DNA from: Echinometra lucunter
Lineage: Eukaryota > Echinodermata > Echinoidea > Camarodonta > Echinometridae
NCBI GenBank assembly: GCA_029962745.1
Contig: CM057158.1
Coordinates: 5,636,602 to 5,700,601 of the forward strand
Direction: 5' to 3'
DNA: 64,000 nt
Part shown: in pieces, positions 1-24,559 of the stretch
How the letters are laid out: each line of letters starts with the position of its first letter
Numbering within the stretch: the first letter of the stretch is position 1
The notes under the pieces: generated by a model
Database searches by the model: none
Told to the model about the DNA's origin: nothing
What the model saw: the letters and a program-made list of their open reading frames with translations, nothing else
Made by a program: the position numbers and the translations under genes

Positions 1-152
1 GCCACTCCAACTGCAGAGACCATCTTCTGAACAGCTCATAAAGCAAAGTGGGTCCTATCAACATCTTATCAAAGAATTGATATGTAGCTCCTTCACCATT
101 TCTCCATATCTGTCAGTGAGTCCATGACGTAGGGCTCATTGGTCTTCTTTCA

Positions 153-13739
<13,587 letters not shown>

Positions 13740-14156
13740 CTTGTACAATGACTTGATGTGCCTGCTGTTTCCACAACTTTCCTACGATTCGGACCTAATA
13801 AGAAACAAATATGATAACAAGATATTTAGCAAGGTCTAACATCCTGTCAAAATAGAGAAATAATGAAGGGAAAGTCTAGTACAAGCCTTTCAAATCACTA
13901 AATTTTCCACAGTGTTATATATGTGTAGAATTTTACTGATTAATCTACTTTTAAATAGTTACTTGTATTAAAGTACTAAAGTTGAAGATTAGGCCCCTAA
14001 AGCTCCGCCATTTTGTCCAGATTCATTAGAAGGTCGACCTAAGCACCATCAATATTCATGTCATGATCAAAAATGAATAATTCATTTTGTAAGATGATTC
14101 CAAGGAGTAGCGTGCGTTTGTGCATGTTTTAAAACATCATGCCCATCAGCTAAAAA

Positions 14157-14262
14157 CATGCGCAATTAATGCACAATAAATGCTCAACAAATGCGCAACA
14201 GATGCGCATTAAATCAAAGTGTCAAAATAAAACTGATATGCGCAACAGATAGGAATAATGCA
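14157..14262. repeat. degenerate ATGCGCAACA-type short tandem repeat
   Basis: Repeated ATGCGCAAT/ATGCGCAACA-like units (CATGCGCAATTAATGCACAA, AACAAATGCGCAACAGATGC, TATGCGCAACAGAT) over about 105 bases. Confidence 0.55.
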
Positions 14263-14625
14263 ACAGTGTTGTTGATATCATGGTGATAACGGGTGCTTCA
14301 AATGATCCGAAAGAGGTGGGGCCTAATGCCATGCGTGTAATGATATCCGCGCGTGCTGCTTTTCGTCTAGTAATTTTATTATGTCTATGGTGACGATATT
14401 CTTCAAATACATATTATTTGCTATTTTGCTCTTCTGAAAAATATTCACAATAATCAAACCACTGCCTAAAGGATATGGACGGTTCCCATGGCAACACTGA
14501 TTTCCATGTTTAAAGTTATGGAACCAGTGTTTTTTATGACAGCTCTGGTCTTCAACCACATGCAAAAACTCCATGGAGAGTTCAAGCAATACGCATATGC
14601 ATGTGGGCTGAACAAAATGCTAGTG

Positions 14626-14827
14626 GCCTTTGATGTCTAGAGCTATGATGCACACCTCTTCGTTTCTGACGAGGGAATCATTCCAAGACTGACATAGGAT
14701 GGTGAGAAGGTTAGCTGTGCTATGACCTGGTCTAAAGTCAAACTGTCAGCTTCAGATTAGCTGCTTGTTGAGAAGATAGCTCTGTAGTTGGTTGTTGACC
14801 ACAGCTTCTGCAACCTTACTCATGACC
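14626..14827 (-). pseudogene. LINE reverse-transcriptase fragment
   Basis: The minus strand reads MSKVAEAVVNNQLQSYLLNK, two in-frame stops, then QFDFRPGHSTANLLT, WNDSLVRNEEV and CIIALDIKG. This is the segment of a non-LTR retrotransposon RT leading to the first catalytic aspartate (FRPGHST...ALDIKGAFD in intact elements). Both ends are lost. It lies in the intron between the 5' exon and the first coding exon of LARS2. Clade not assigned. Confidence 0.8.
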
Positions 14828-15429
14828 TGAATTGAATTGAATTGAATCACATTTTGCAAGCTTTCTTCTACTTTCAGTGGCAGCAAGTTGTATCTTCCAT
14901 TAATTAAATGATGATTAATTAACATCTAGTTATACTTTGACTGTGTAGTGCAATATTTTTGCAGTCAGACAACCGGAATGGGATAAAAACATCAGATGTT
15001 TCTGTTTGGGATTTTTCTGAATTCAGCACGCACACTACCTGCTGTACCCATGTCATACTCCCCATAGGCAGCAGGGGAGTCTGACATGCCATACTAGTGT
15101 GTGATATGCAATATGCCATCTTCTATCTTAAAGAGATTTTGTTGTACAAACAAGGCCTCTCACGAATATTCTACTTGTTGAAAATCAGCAACTTGGCTTT
15201 ATCCATTGTATTGAAAGTTTCCACTATCAAAGACTGTCTGAACAAGAGGACAATAGAAACAACACCAACAATAAGGCCCTTTTTCTCAGCCAATTTTTTT
15301 CCTCTCTGATAATAGAAGCCCATTTGTTTCGTGTGTGGATCATAATGAAGGGGGTCATTTTCCATGAGGAATCTGCATATTACATTTTCATTTTGAGCTG
15401 AGCTGAGGTGATCTATTTTCTGCAAATGT

Positions 15430-16950
15430 AAACAAAAAAAATTGGTTTCCTAAATGGGAAACTGTTTCCCAAATAGGCTACCAAAAATGTTGACGTACAT
15501 GTAAGTCTCTGATAATAGAGATAGTCTCCCAAACAGGAAACAGTCTCCAAATCCAATATCGGCCAAGCGCCTGTACTGTACATCATAGTTTCATACATGA
15601 ACAGTGATGAACTTGCTCACATTGCAGGAAGTCTGCTCACAATCACATGCAGTTATCCAAAATAATTCTTTTTGTGGTGTTCATGTAAACCAAGTTCAAG
15701 TTCAAGCACCCCCCCCCCCCCCTGCACTCTAGTACACAAAAGCTCAGTAGCAGTTTATTGTGTCAGTGAATCCTGGGCCTGAAACAGTATGATTGTGTCA
15801 CACATGCACTGCCACTGGGACTCCTTTTCACCTCGGCTCGACCGCTCGGGAACTTCAAAGTTTTCACCCATGCACTGCTCTGAGTCAAGTTGAACTTGAA
15901 CTTTGAAGTAGATCTAGACTAGGTCTAGACATGCTAGACGGTACTAGACCTATGTGCACACTGCATACACACTTGAGAGGGGATTTATTACACGTTTAGG
16001 CTCTTCATGTGTGTCAAAGAATACAAACTAGCATCGAAAGACACAGACAATGCTCCTTACTGCTTAGCAAAATTAGCATAGCAATAGCATAAGATTGCAC
16101 AAAACAGGCATGGCGAAAGCCGAATGACACAACACAAAAATCTGCGTCTGGGACCACACATCCACACCGGTAAACCGTGCTCACTCTTCTATCCACTATT
16201 TCGGGTTCAATATATTTATCTGATATAAGGTAACGATCATCACATTAAAATTTTGAAAGTTTCTTGTACATATCCTACATACTCAATTTCGTTGTGTGGA
16301 AATCTAAGACCATGAGAGCACCTCTAATTCTACTTTTCACCAAATCAAAAGGCTGATGGAGGCTGCCATGTTTGACATAGTGCCAATTTTTGCTGTAGAA
16401 ACAGTGAGTAATATGTTTAGAAATTCCATTAGAATAGTCAGTCAGAAAAAATATCATTGAATAAAATAAAGATAACTTATTTATATTTTTATCACGACAA
16501 AAAAATTATCAACTTATATATAAAACAAATAATTGTGGAATAAAAAGATATATCTCCAAATTGTATTTCTCAACCCAACTCCTTTTCTGTGAGCACTGCA
16601 AAAGTGCAGGGTTAGTCATGAAAACCTACTTTAGAAATCCATTTAAATCTAAAGAAATCCAATGAGAATAGCTTAGATCTTATTAGATATGAATTTAGTG
16701 ACCATTGCCAATGCATTACTCTATTTCTAGTGAAATGTTAAATTTGTGAATGAAATAAATCGTACAAAACGCAGGCTAGAATCACCGCTACGCAAGAGCG
16801 TTGGTGACTGCGTTGTGCTTGTGGTTATGCATTGATTGGTGTAGGTCTACGTGTGGCAGATCAAGCATGAGCGTAGGTAACCTACGGCCTACGCGGCGGA
16901 GCCCTACTCACATCTATTGACAGCGCTGCAAACCGTCAGTTTGGTTCACT
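15430..16950. other. intron stretch with nothing recognisable
   Basis: AT-rich DNA in the long first LARS2-side intron. Apart from a C run at about 15710-15722 and paired GGTTTCC/GGAAAC words at 15440-15550, I see no coding, RNA or repeat signature. Confidence 0.5.
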
Positions 16951-17003
16951 TATTTTTATAAATATATTTCTGAAAAGAAAAATTTGGGCATATATGTACT
17001 CAC

Positions 17004-17112
17004 CAACTCTTTGGCCAACCAGCAAACCCTCTGAAATCCTCTTCTGAAAATGTTCTGGAAGAAAAAAGACACGATTTTGTCCTGTGAAAATAATCCGTGT
17101 TGTAGCATCCAT
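17004..17112 (-). other. 5' exon of the LARS2-side transcript, with two competing ATGs
   Basis: A good donor (GTGAGT, read on the minus strand just below 17004) closes this exon. Two ATGs lie 4 bases apart. The one at 17112 opens 36 codons beginning MDATTRIIFTGQNRVFFLPE. The one at 17108 opens 35 codons beginning MLQHGLFSQDKIVSFFFQNI. The next exon has two possible acceptors: TTATTAG (exon from 13794) and CGTAG (exon from 13781). With the second acceptor, the 17108 frame runs without a stop into the LARS2 frame and would extend its N-terminus by about 49 residues. With the first acceptor, LARS2 must start at 13739 and this exon is leader sequence. I favour 13739. The exon lies inside the left arm of an inverted duplication. 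Confidence 0.55.
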
Positions 17113-17514
17113 TTTATTTTTACAAATCGAAAATCAATGTGTGCGTGCACAGAGCAATATGAATATTCACATTTTAGAGCGCGGTTCGTTCAAAATTATT
17201 GAATATGTATGAAGACATCGTGACATGACGCTCGCGAACATGCACAGCTAGCTAGCGCGCTCTGCACTTTGAGATATGCATGTTCAGCGATATCGTGAAT
17301 AGATCTAGGTATGTGCGGCTCAGTCCATGTCGCGATGTCTTTATGCATATTCAGTAATTTTGAACGAACCGCGCTCTAAAGTGTGAATATTCATATTGCT
17401 CTGCGCATACACACATTGATTTTCGATTTGTAAAATAGATGCTACAAGACGGATTATTTTCATAGGACAAGAAAATCGTGTCTTTTCTTCCAAAACATTT
17501 TCAGAAGAGGATTT
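17034..17514. promoter_or_regulatory. divergent LARS2/RPL13 promoter built as an inverted duplication
   Basis: Sequence at 17034-17227 reappears in reverse complement at 17326-17514, with a 98-bp spacer between. The arms share long runs, for example GAACGAACCGCGCTC and GATTTTCGATTTGTA. They cover the region between the 5' exon of the minus-strand transcript and the RPL13 leader, so this is the shared upstream region of two housekeeping genes. The right arm carries a decayed copy of the minus-strand 5' exon: the first ATG is ATA, a codon is inserted and two bases are lost from the T run. The CTTTTCTTCC stretch near 17482 resembles a 5' terminal oligopyrimidine start and could be the RPL13 transcription start; that is inference. 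Confidence 0.75.
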
Positions 17515-17566
17515 GAATAAAATAAATTGATCCTGTATTTTTATTCTTGAACATGCAGATTTCACC

Positions 17567-19446
17567 ATGACGCGTAAGGGAAACAGAACCCTTCCAAATG
17601 TCCATTTCCGTAAGGAATGGCAAAATTACGTTAGGACATGGTTTGACCAACCAGCCCGTAAGAAGAGACGTCACAACAACCGTGTCCAGAAGGCCCGAAA
17701 GATCGCTCCTAGACCTATTGCTGGAGCTCTACGGCCCCAGGTTACTTGCCAGACGTTCAAGTACCACACCAAGCTGAGGGAAGGACGTGGCTTCACTCTC
17801 GAGGAGCTCAAGGTAAATCCTTCTTCAAATTCTTCACAGATACTGCACGAACATGTTTGATCTAAAACTAATTTTCATTTCAACATAATATTCCTTTCAA
17901 GTTTCCAGTTTGAATGTATTTAGCACAATACATCAGAGCTATATTTAATCTCATGTATGATCAAAATCAGGGGAGAAGGGAATCATTGATCAATCCAACC
18001 ATATTTTACCTGCATTCTTTGCTCTGGAAATGCATACGAAGTATTTTAATTATCCATCAACCCACTTGGTCATATGCACTATCCGCATACTTTGGGTTTG
18101 CTTTGTTTAATTTTATTACATTTTTTATTTTACACCTATCAAAGCATCCCTTGTCATTTATTAAATTGCTAGATTTCCTAATTGGATCCTTTGAAATTAT
18201 CTCTCAACAGGCTGCAGGCATCCACAAGAAGTATGCCCCCACCATCGGCATCTCTGTTGACCACAGGAGGAAGAACAGGTCTGTCGAGGGACTCCAGGCT
18301 AACGTACAACGCCTCAAGGAGTACAGGTCCAAACTCATCCTCTTCCCCAAGAAGCTTAGCCAGCCCAAGAAGGGAGATAGCGAGGTAAGTACCTGGGCAA
18401 ATGTTCATTGAGTGTTTTGCTGTATTAGAAGTACTGAATGGTTGAGTAGTTCTATGCATATTCAGCTTTTATCTGAAGCTATGCATTAAGCTGGAATACA
18501 GCTTTTGATAATTGTCACAGTATGTAATAGTGATGTAAGATATTAAGTAGTTTTGCACCATTTTGAGAATTTTGTGTTCAGCATGTAGTTCCTTGACACA
18601 AAAAGGTGTGGGCATAGTTCTTAGTTACCCCCCCCCCCCCCTAAATTTCAGAGCATTCATTTTGATTACTGTAAACATTTTGTAAGTGTATCCAAGATCT
18701 ATTTGGGGATTGATTGAAATGGTCTAATCAGTTGAGAGTTCAAATTATTGACAACAATTGAAAAAAAAACTTTGTGTCAGCAGAATGGGATTTCCCTATG
18801 CATTTGTGTTTCACCTATGAGTGTTACAGTAGACCACAACCCCTACAAATTTGCTGCAATTGTTGTCTGTCTGTTCAAGTCACTGCAGATTTGTTTGAAT
18901 ATATAGATATATCCATGGACCAATTTCTAAACAGGATAACATAATGTTCCCCAAACATAATGATCCCTGAGGAGAATGATATTTAAGTGTTAAAGGATGA
19001 TTCGTGCAGAGATAAGTAAATACATGTATGCAAGCAGCAAAAAAAAAATGGAGAATTCAAACCTCAAGGTTTCAAAAGAAAATGGGCTCATTTAAACCAC
19101 CTAAATACAAATTTGTAGGTTTTCTGTCATCTTTCATAAGATTGCAACTGGGCCTTCTCTTTTTCCAATAAGTTTCCATATTGATCATGTCTCTTTTAAC
19201 CCTTCTTAAATCAAACAGGAGGCTGAGCTCAAGATGGCAACTCAACTGTCTGGCCCAGTCATGCCAATCAAGACTGTCTACAAGCGTGAGAAGGCCCGTG
19301 CCATCACCGATGAAGAGAGGAAGCACAGCGTGTACCAGGCCCTGCGCATGGCCCGCTCCAACCAGAAGCTCCACGGTATCAGGATCAAACGCGCCAAGGA
19401 GAAGGAAGCCGAGGAAGCCCAGAACAAGCCTAAGGGCAAGAAGTAA
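17567..19446 (+). CDS. RPL13: 60S ribosomal protein L13
   Basis: Structural protein of the large cytosolic ribosomal subunit (eL13). Coding exons 17567-17812, 18211-18384 and 19219-19446 join in phase 0 at every border with canonical splice sites (GTAAAT, GTAAGT; acceptors AACAG and AACAG). The product is 215 residues; human RPL13 is 211. Diagnostic blocks are [83 protein letters not shown] and a lysine-rich tail. A splice acceptor (ACATGCAG) 8 bases before the ATG shows that a non-coding leader exon exists upstream, as in vertebrate RPL13. Codon use is GC-rich compared with the surrounding DNA, as expected of a highly expressed gene. Confidence 0.98.
17813..18210 (+). other. RPL13 intron between first and second coding exons
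   Basis: Canonical GTAAAT...CAACAG intron. I looked for C/D and H/ACA box snoRNA signatures, which RPL13 introns host in vertebrates, and found no convincing box pair. Confidence 0.8.
18385..19218 (+). other. RPL13 intron between second and third coding exons
   Basis: Canonical GTAAGT...AAACAG intron of 834 bp with a C run near 18630. Isolated GTGATGT and CTGA words occur but are far too distant to form a C/D snoRNA, so none is called. Confidence 0.8.
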
Positions 19447-19643
19447 ATCCCCCATCCTCTTCATCATCACTGAACATCCAAACAATGACCTCCATTCACC
19501 ATTGAACTCGCATCCAATGAACTTCAGTCCTAGTGAAATCCTGTTGTTGAGTATGATTCCATCAAAGTATTCGACACTTATGCTCTGGGGATGTGCCAAG
19601 AAGTGTACATTACAAGATTACCATATTGAGACAAGCAGTTTTC

Positions 19644-19649
19644 AATAAA
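19644..19649 (+). terminator. RPL13 polyadenylation signal
   Basis: AATAAA lies about 200 bases after the RPL13 stop codon, the first such hexamer downstream and at a normal distance for a short ribosomal-protein 3' UTR. Confidence 0.85.
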
Positions 19650-19857
19650 ATTGAAGATACACAGGCAAAAATGTGTTTGCTGCTTTATCTTTGGAGTTTG
19701 TAAGTGTCTTAATTAATTGAAATTAGAAACAATTCTGCAATTCATCTGTGAATGGAAGTGGAAGAAAAATGATAATTCCACTTTAACCCGTTGAATACAA
19801 AGCCCGAAATAACTCAGGCTGGGGTCTATGGAAAATGTGTGTTATACCAAAATCAAA

Positions 19858-20700
19858 TGTAAATGTGACATCAGAAACAAATGTCTGAGAAAGCAAAATA
19901 ATTATGATCAACTGGTTAAAAAGGGTAAGTAGAAGTGTAGAGAGATTGAGGTGCACCAGCATTGGGAGGCAGGAATAAGGCTGAATGAGAGAGAGATACA
20001 CTGCACAATGTGTAAATGTGACATTGGAAACACAAATGTCTTGGGGAATGCAAATTATGCTGAACTAGTTAACCCTTATAGAGCTGGGGGGGGGGGGGCA
20101 TTATTTCCCCCTCAACGTTTCATGTGATATATCGGCAACGCAAAAAGCTCTCACCACGACGTTTCATGACTTTTTTTTTAATCTCGCGCATCTTTTGAGA
20201 CCATATTCGTGATGTCTGGGCACGCAGTTCCAAAGCTACGCATTATTTTGTACTTGCACTAGGACCAAAAATTGCTAAAAAAAAAAAAGTGATTTCATGT
20301 ATAGTTTCAATACGAATTGTGTTATCAGCCAAAATTTGTAAATGCATGATTATTTTTGCTTTTAAAGATTAAAATAATTTAATTTTATGCTGTTTATGAT
20401 CGCAAAAGTGTCGCCAACAAATTTCTTGTGCGTGCGTATTTTCACCATGATCAGGTAGTCGAGGGGGGGGGGGGGGGGCCATAATGCCCCCCTCCCCCTG
20501 CCATAGCATAGACCAAAACACCTGGCTCTTTCAGGGTTAAAAAGGGGAAGTAGAAGTTGAGAGAGATTGAGATGCACCAGCATCTTGAGGCAGGAATAAG
20601 GTTGAATGAGAGAGAGAGAGAGAGAGAGATACATGTATATACACTGCACAATGTGTAAATGTGACATTGGAAACAATTGTTTGAAAAGCAAATGGCTAGC
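19858..20700. repeat. 153-bp tandem repeat interrupted by a MITE
   Basis: Units start TGTAAATGTGACAT at 19858, 20011 and 20654. Each contains AGAGATTGAGRTGCACCAGC and GGCAGGAATAAGG. Units 1 and 2 are 153 bp apart; the larger second step is explained by the insertion at 20069-20538 plus a longer GA run. Confidence 0.75.
20069..20538. mobile_element. ~470-bp MITE with TTAACCCT termini and poly(G) subtermini
   Basis: Begins TTAACCCTTATAGAGCT followed by a G run and GCATTATTTCCCCC; ends GGCTCTTTCAGGGTTAA, preceded by a G run, CCATAATGCCCCCC and ACACCTGG. It sits at a TTAA site within a tandem-repeat unit whose uninterrupted version (ACTGGTTAAAAAGGG) is at about 19910. Confidence 0.7.
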
Positions 20701-20718
20701 AGCAGAGAGAGAGAATTT

Positions 20719-20825
20719 AAAGGGCCACTGCAACCCAAATTCAAGTTGATTCCTATTAATGCGCAGGGCCTAATACAACTCGTATTTTCTTATTCAAACA
20801 TTTAAATATGTTTCATAGAATTTTA
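20719..20825. repeat. 5' end of a foldback repeat (family C), fragment 1
   Basis: Begins TTAAAGGGCCACTGCAACCC and continues through AAGTTGATTCCT and TTATTCAAACAT. The same sequence begins another fragment at 21279. It is cut at 20826 by the family B element. Confidence 0.65.
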
Positions 20826-21110
20826 AAGGCATTGGCTAACTTTGTGAGTAGCCGATTTAAAAAATTCTCAAACTAAGATGAAACATGTGTATGAGTACTT
20901 GTATTTGTACTCAAAAACCCTGAAACCAACCATAATTTGGAATGAAAAAAAATACGCCGTTTTCGTCTTGGCGGAAGTCTGGATACAACACGTACGTAGA
21001 AGGCCTCCTCCAGTTTCCTTTTATCTACGTATGCAACACCTACATGTATCATGACAACAAATGGCAATCTCAGTTAATTCATGTTTTGTCAGCGAACAGA
21101 GAATACAGGA
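20826..21110 (+). mobile_element. family B element, truncated copy (left terminus)
   Basis: AAGGCATTGGCTAACTTTGT at the left matches 12967 and continues for about 125 bases. It then enters a 140-bp internal unit (GGCGGAAGTCTGG...AGAATAC) absent from the 490-bp copy. The right end is lost into a T run at 21120-21139. Confidence 0.7.
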
Positions 21111-21278
21111 ATATATTGATTTTTTTTTTTTTTTTTTTTCATTTATGAAGATGAAATTACAAAAGTATTTTCAGGATAATTTTGTTTGAATCTTAAATGG
21201 AAAACGGATGCCAAAATGTCTAGTTTTTTTCCTTCCTCTTTTCCTCCCAAATTCTGCTGCATTGACCTACATCAATTT

Positions 21279-21790
21279 AAAAGGCCCCTGCAACCAAAAT
21301 GCAACGAAAAAGCAAGTTGATTCCTGTTTATGTGCAGGGTTGCATACAACTAATATTTTGTTATTCAAACATCTAATGTTTCGTAGATTTTTAAACAATT
21401 TTAAAAATAATTTTTTCAACCTAACTCCGCCCCCCAAAATGCTCCAGACCTCATTCCTGCAGTGACATCACTACGTCAATCATTAGTAAGCTAACAAGAG
21501 ACGATGGTATGTAGCTTTGCCACAGTTGACCACCCGTTTACAATACTAACATAGGAGTTCCAATGTCAGACATGTTTTAGCATCACCAGCAAATGAAAGG
21601 AAATGTGGAGTTATTGTATGAGAGTATAGAATTCTATTGTGAACATGTGCCGAGCTGTGGGAAGTATACCACTGTCTATCATAGAATATTGTTTAAGCTG
21701 ACTGATGTTCGACAAAGGATGTCACTGCAGGAATGAGATCTAGAGCATTTTTTAAGGGTGGAACTTGGCAGTTTTGACAAGATTGTTTTA
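21279..21790. repeat. family C foldback repeat, longer fragment
   Basis: Starts TTAAAAGGCCCCTGCAACCA. It contains GACCTCATTCCTGCAGTGAC and, about 260 bases later, the inverted partner GTCACTGCAGGAATGAGATC, followed by GAGCATTTTTTAAGGG. Non-coding. Confidence 0.6.
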
Positions 21791-21801
21791 AATAATATTT
21801 A

Positions 21802-22310
21802 AAGGCATTGGTTAACATTGTTATGATTTTAAAAAATCTTGTTTTGTTACTTGAAAATGGGATAAACATAAGGGTTATAGTGTAAAAATACCAGTCTGAA
21901 AGTTTCAAAGTATAATATCCACAGGAAGTATTTTTAAATATCAAAAATGTGAACCAATGTTTGAAAAATACATGAAAGTCGGTTGCACAGAATAGACATA
22001 AGGAGTGCGCATGCGCGTATGACTCGCCTTACCGTACTGTGTGTATTGGCGTATCACGCGGCGGGAGGCACATAACGGCATTTTCAAATTCAAGCAAAGT
22101 GGTCCTCTTAGTGATTGTCTCGTGAGACAGAGGATAATAAAATCGCCGTTTTCGTCTTGTATTCTCTGTTCGCTGACAAAACATGAATTAACTGAGATTG
22201 CCATTTGTTGTCATGATACATGTAGGTGTGGCATACGTAGATAAAAGGAAACTGGAGGAGGCCTTCTACGTACGTGTTGTATCCAGACTTCCGCCAAGAG
22301 AGGGACAAAA
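21802..22310 (-). mobile_element. family B element, inverted truncated copy
   Basis: From 21802 the sequence is the reverse complement of the right half of the 490-bp element at 12967 (shared ACCAGTCTGAAAGTTTC and GCGCATGCGC). At 22142 it enters the same internal unit as 20955-21110 in the opposite orientation, ending near GACTTCCGCC. Confidence 0.7.
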
Positions 22311-22569
22311 CGTGAGCTTACAATGTTAAAGATGAGACAGAAATCCACCTTTTGGGAGCCCTTCTTTGCGTAACAGGGGAAGGCCTGCATTTTTGTTTTT
22401 TTCCTGATCAGAAATATGACGGGATGGGAAAATTGTCCCCTTACCACTCCTTCATGTTAGTATTCTAGATGCCATTGTTTGATGTGAAAGTGTGTAGGAG
22501 AAAGGGATTATATAGTGTCCTCTTTCCTTACAGAGAAGGGTCAGGCTTAAACCCAAGATATTAGTTACA

Positions 22570-23409
22570 CGAGGATCTAGTGCAACAAAGGGCTATCTGC
22601 ATTTTTGGCAATTTTGATAAATCATGAAATAAAGATTTGTTGCACTGACACACTGCAGTTTAAAGCAGATAGCCATATTTGGGGTGATACCCAGCTGTAG
22701 CAAAGTTTGCTGTAGAAAGTTTGTTACCTATGGGTTCCTGGTCTCTACTGGATCATTTTAAAGGAGAATGCAACTCAGACATCAGTGTGCTTCCAGTGAA
22801 TGAAGAAAATACAAGAAGAATGAACAGTGAAAGTTTGAGGAAAATCGGACAATCTGTTCAAGAGTTATGAACTTTGAAAGTTTAAGTAAATCCTTATTAT
22901 GGGTATACTTAAATTGGCAACTTTGTCAGCATTTGTGATGTCAACGTGGACAACCCTCCATTCATTTTGTACACAGAATTCAACATTTTCTTTATTTTCA
23001 AGAGAAATAAAAATTCTTTTGATTTATTGTTTAAGTATGACATGGCTATATCAATTCTGCAAGCATATTGGGAAGAATTATGTTGATTCCTGACATGAAA
23101 TTTCATATAAATCAATCTTTTTTGAAAAATTATATACAAAGTGAATGGAGAGTTGTCCACGATGACATCACAAATGCTAGCAAAGTTGCCAACTCAAGGA
23201 TCCTCATAATAGGGATTTACTGAAACTTTCAAAATTCATAACTCTTGAACGGATTGTCCGATTTTGCTCAAACTTTCACTGTTTGTTCTTCGTGGTCATC
23301 TTTATTCACTAAGAGCACACTGATGCTTGGGTTGCATTCTCCTTTAATTTCGAAATCTCATTCAAATAAAAAAAATGCAGATAGCCCTTTGTTGCACTAA
23401 ACCCTCGAT
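22570..23409. mobile_element. outer inverted-repeat element carrying a nested foldback
   Basis: Left TAGTGCAACAAAGGGCTATC and right GATAGCCCTTTGTTGCACTA are exact inverted repeats that continue into TGCATTTTT/AAAAATGCA. The interior is occupied mainly by a second, separate element at 22761-23345. Confidence 0.75.
22761..23345. mobile_element. 585-bp foldback element inserted in the outer element
   Basis: Termini AAGGAGAATGCAAC and GTTGCATTCTCCTT are flanked by TA on both sides. Long imperfect arms pair throughout: CGGACAATCTGTTCAAGAG with CTCTTGAACGGATTGTCCG, and TTGTGATGTCAACGTGGACA with its partner near 23160. Confidence 0.8.
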
Positions 23410-23499
23410 TACTGTAGATTAAGAAACGATGGATTCAGGTGGCCGGATAAGCTACTCCCCTCTTCCCCTCCCCACGAAGATTTAAAGCAGGAGATGAAA

Positions 23500-23579
23500 G
23501 AAGAAGAAAAGATCGGAAGAAAGGAAGGTATACATGAGACGAGGGAGAGAGAGAGAGAAAAGGAGAGAGGGAGGGAGGG

Positions 23580-23644
<65 letters not shown>

Positions 23645-23672
23645 AGGGAGGGAGGGAGGGAGGGGGAGGGGA
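23500..23672. repeat. (GA)n/(GGGA)n purine microsatellite
   Basis: About 170 bases of GA and GGGAGG units on the plus strand. Open frames on either strand here are simple-sequence artefacts. A CT run at about 23903-23931 follows. Confidence 0.95.
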
Positions 23673-23902
23673 GCAACTATGTTAGGTGATACTTAAGTAT
23701 AAGCAATATTTTAGAACAAAAAATATTGATTCCTCTATATGTTGCAAGGTGATCTGTTCTATGATATTTGTATTCCTACTATTCTTTTATAAGGTAATCT
23801 TTTGATAATCAGTGAGTACTTTTTGTCTTCACTACGTGTTTTCTGTTCACCAGTCAGTTAGTACGGTGTCAACACATTGTTTAATCTCTTGAATCCTACA
23901 TG

Positions 23903-23934
<32 letters not shown>

Positions 23935-24279
23935 CGTTTTTAATACAAGAAAAGTGCAATATACTATTATTCTAAAGATTTGTTTTTTCGCTTCATAAAA
24001 ATCACAATCGCATTATTTCAGCTTCTCACACGGCACTTCCTCCTGTGATAGACACGCGTGAAATTTACCAACCTTTAGATTGGACAAAATTGATAACACG
24101 CCCGCGAAGCAAACCTTTTTCTTCTTTTTTTTTTTTTCGTATTGTCGGTAAGAATACAGTGTGGACAAATAAAAAAGTAACAAAATATCAAAGCCCTGAT
24201 ACATGTATTGATAAGAAGAAAGATATCAAGTATAAACTCTCTGAAATATTGTAAAGTTAGGCAGAGGTGGACTGTCCAC

Positions 24280-24530
24280 AGGCAGTGGCGTAATGAGCAA
24301 AAACTTTTTTGGGGGGTGGGGGTTACAAAAAGGTGAGGAAAAAGCAAAAATTAAGTCTTTTCAGGAACATTGTAAATCACTGGTATTGAATTAGAAATAA
24401 CCCACGTTTGAATTGTATTCATTTATAATCATTTCTTCTTTTTTTTGGGGGGGGGGGGGGGGGTTAATGCCCCCAAGCCCACCCCCATCAGTACTACAGT
24501 GCCCGTAGGGAGCTTGGGGAGTTTTTCTCG
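24280..24530. repeat. poly(G)-bearing dispersed repeat fragment
   Basis: AGTGGCGTAATGAGC, then a G-rich tract; a second G tract follows at about 24448-24463 with TTAATGCCCCCAAGCC and CAGTGCCCGTAGGG. It resembles the GGCGTAGCCAGG repeat at 28639. Confidence 0.5.
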
Positions 24531-24559
24531 CTGGTCGCTAATTAGTATTTCGACTTGAC

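Noticed and set aside
18385..19218. Possible C/D box snoRNA in the RPL13 intron
   Set aside because: C-like and D-like words are not at a usable distance and have no terminal stem.
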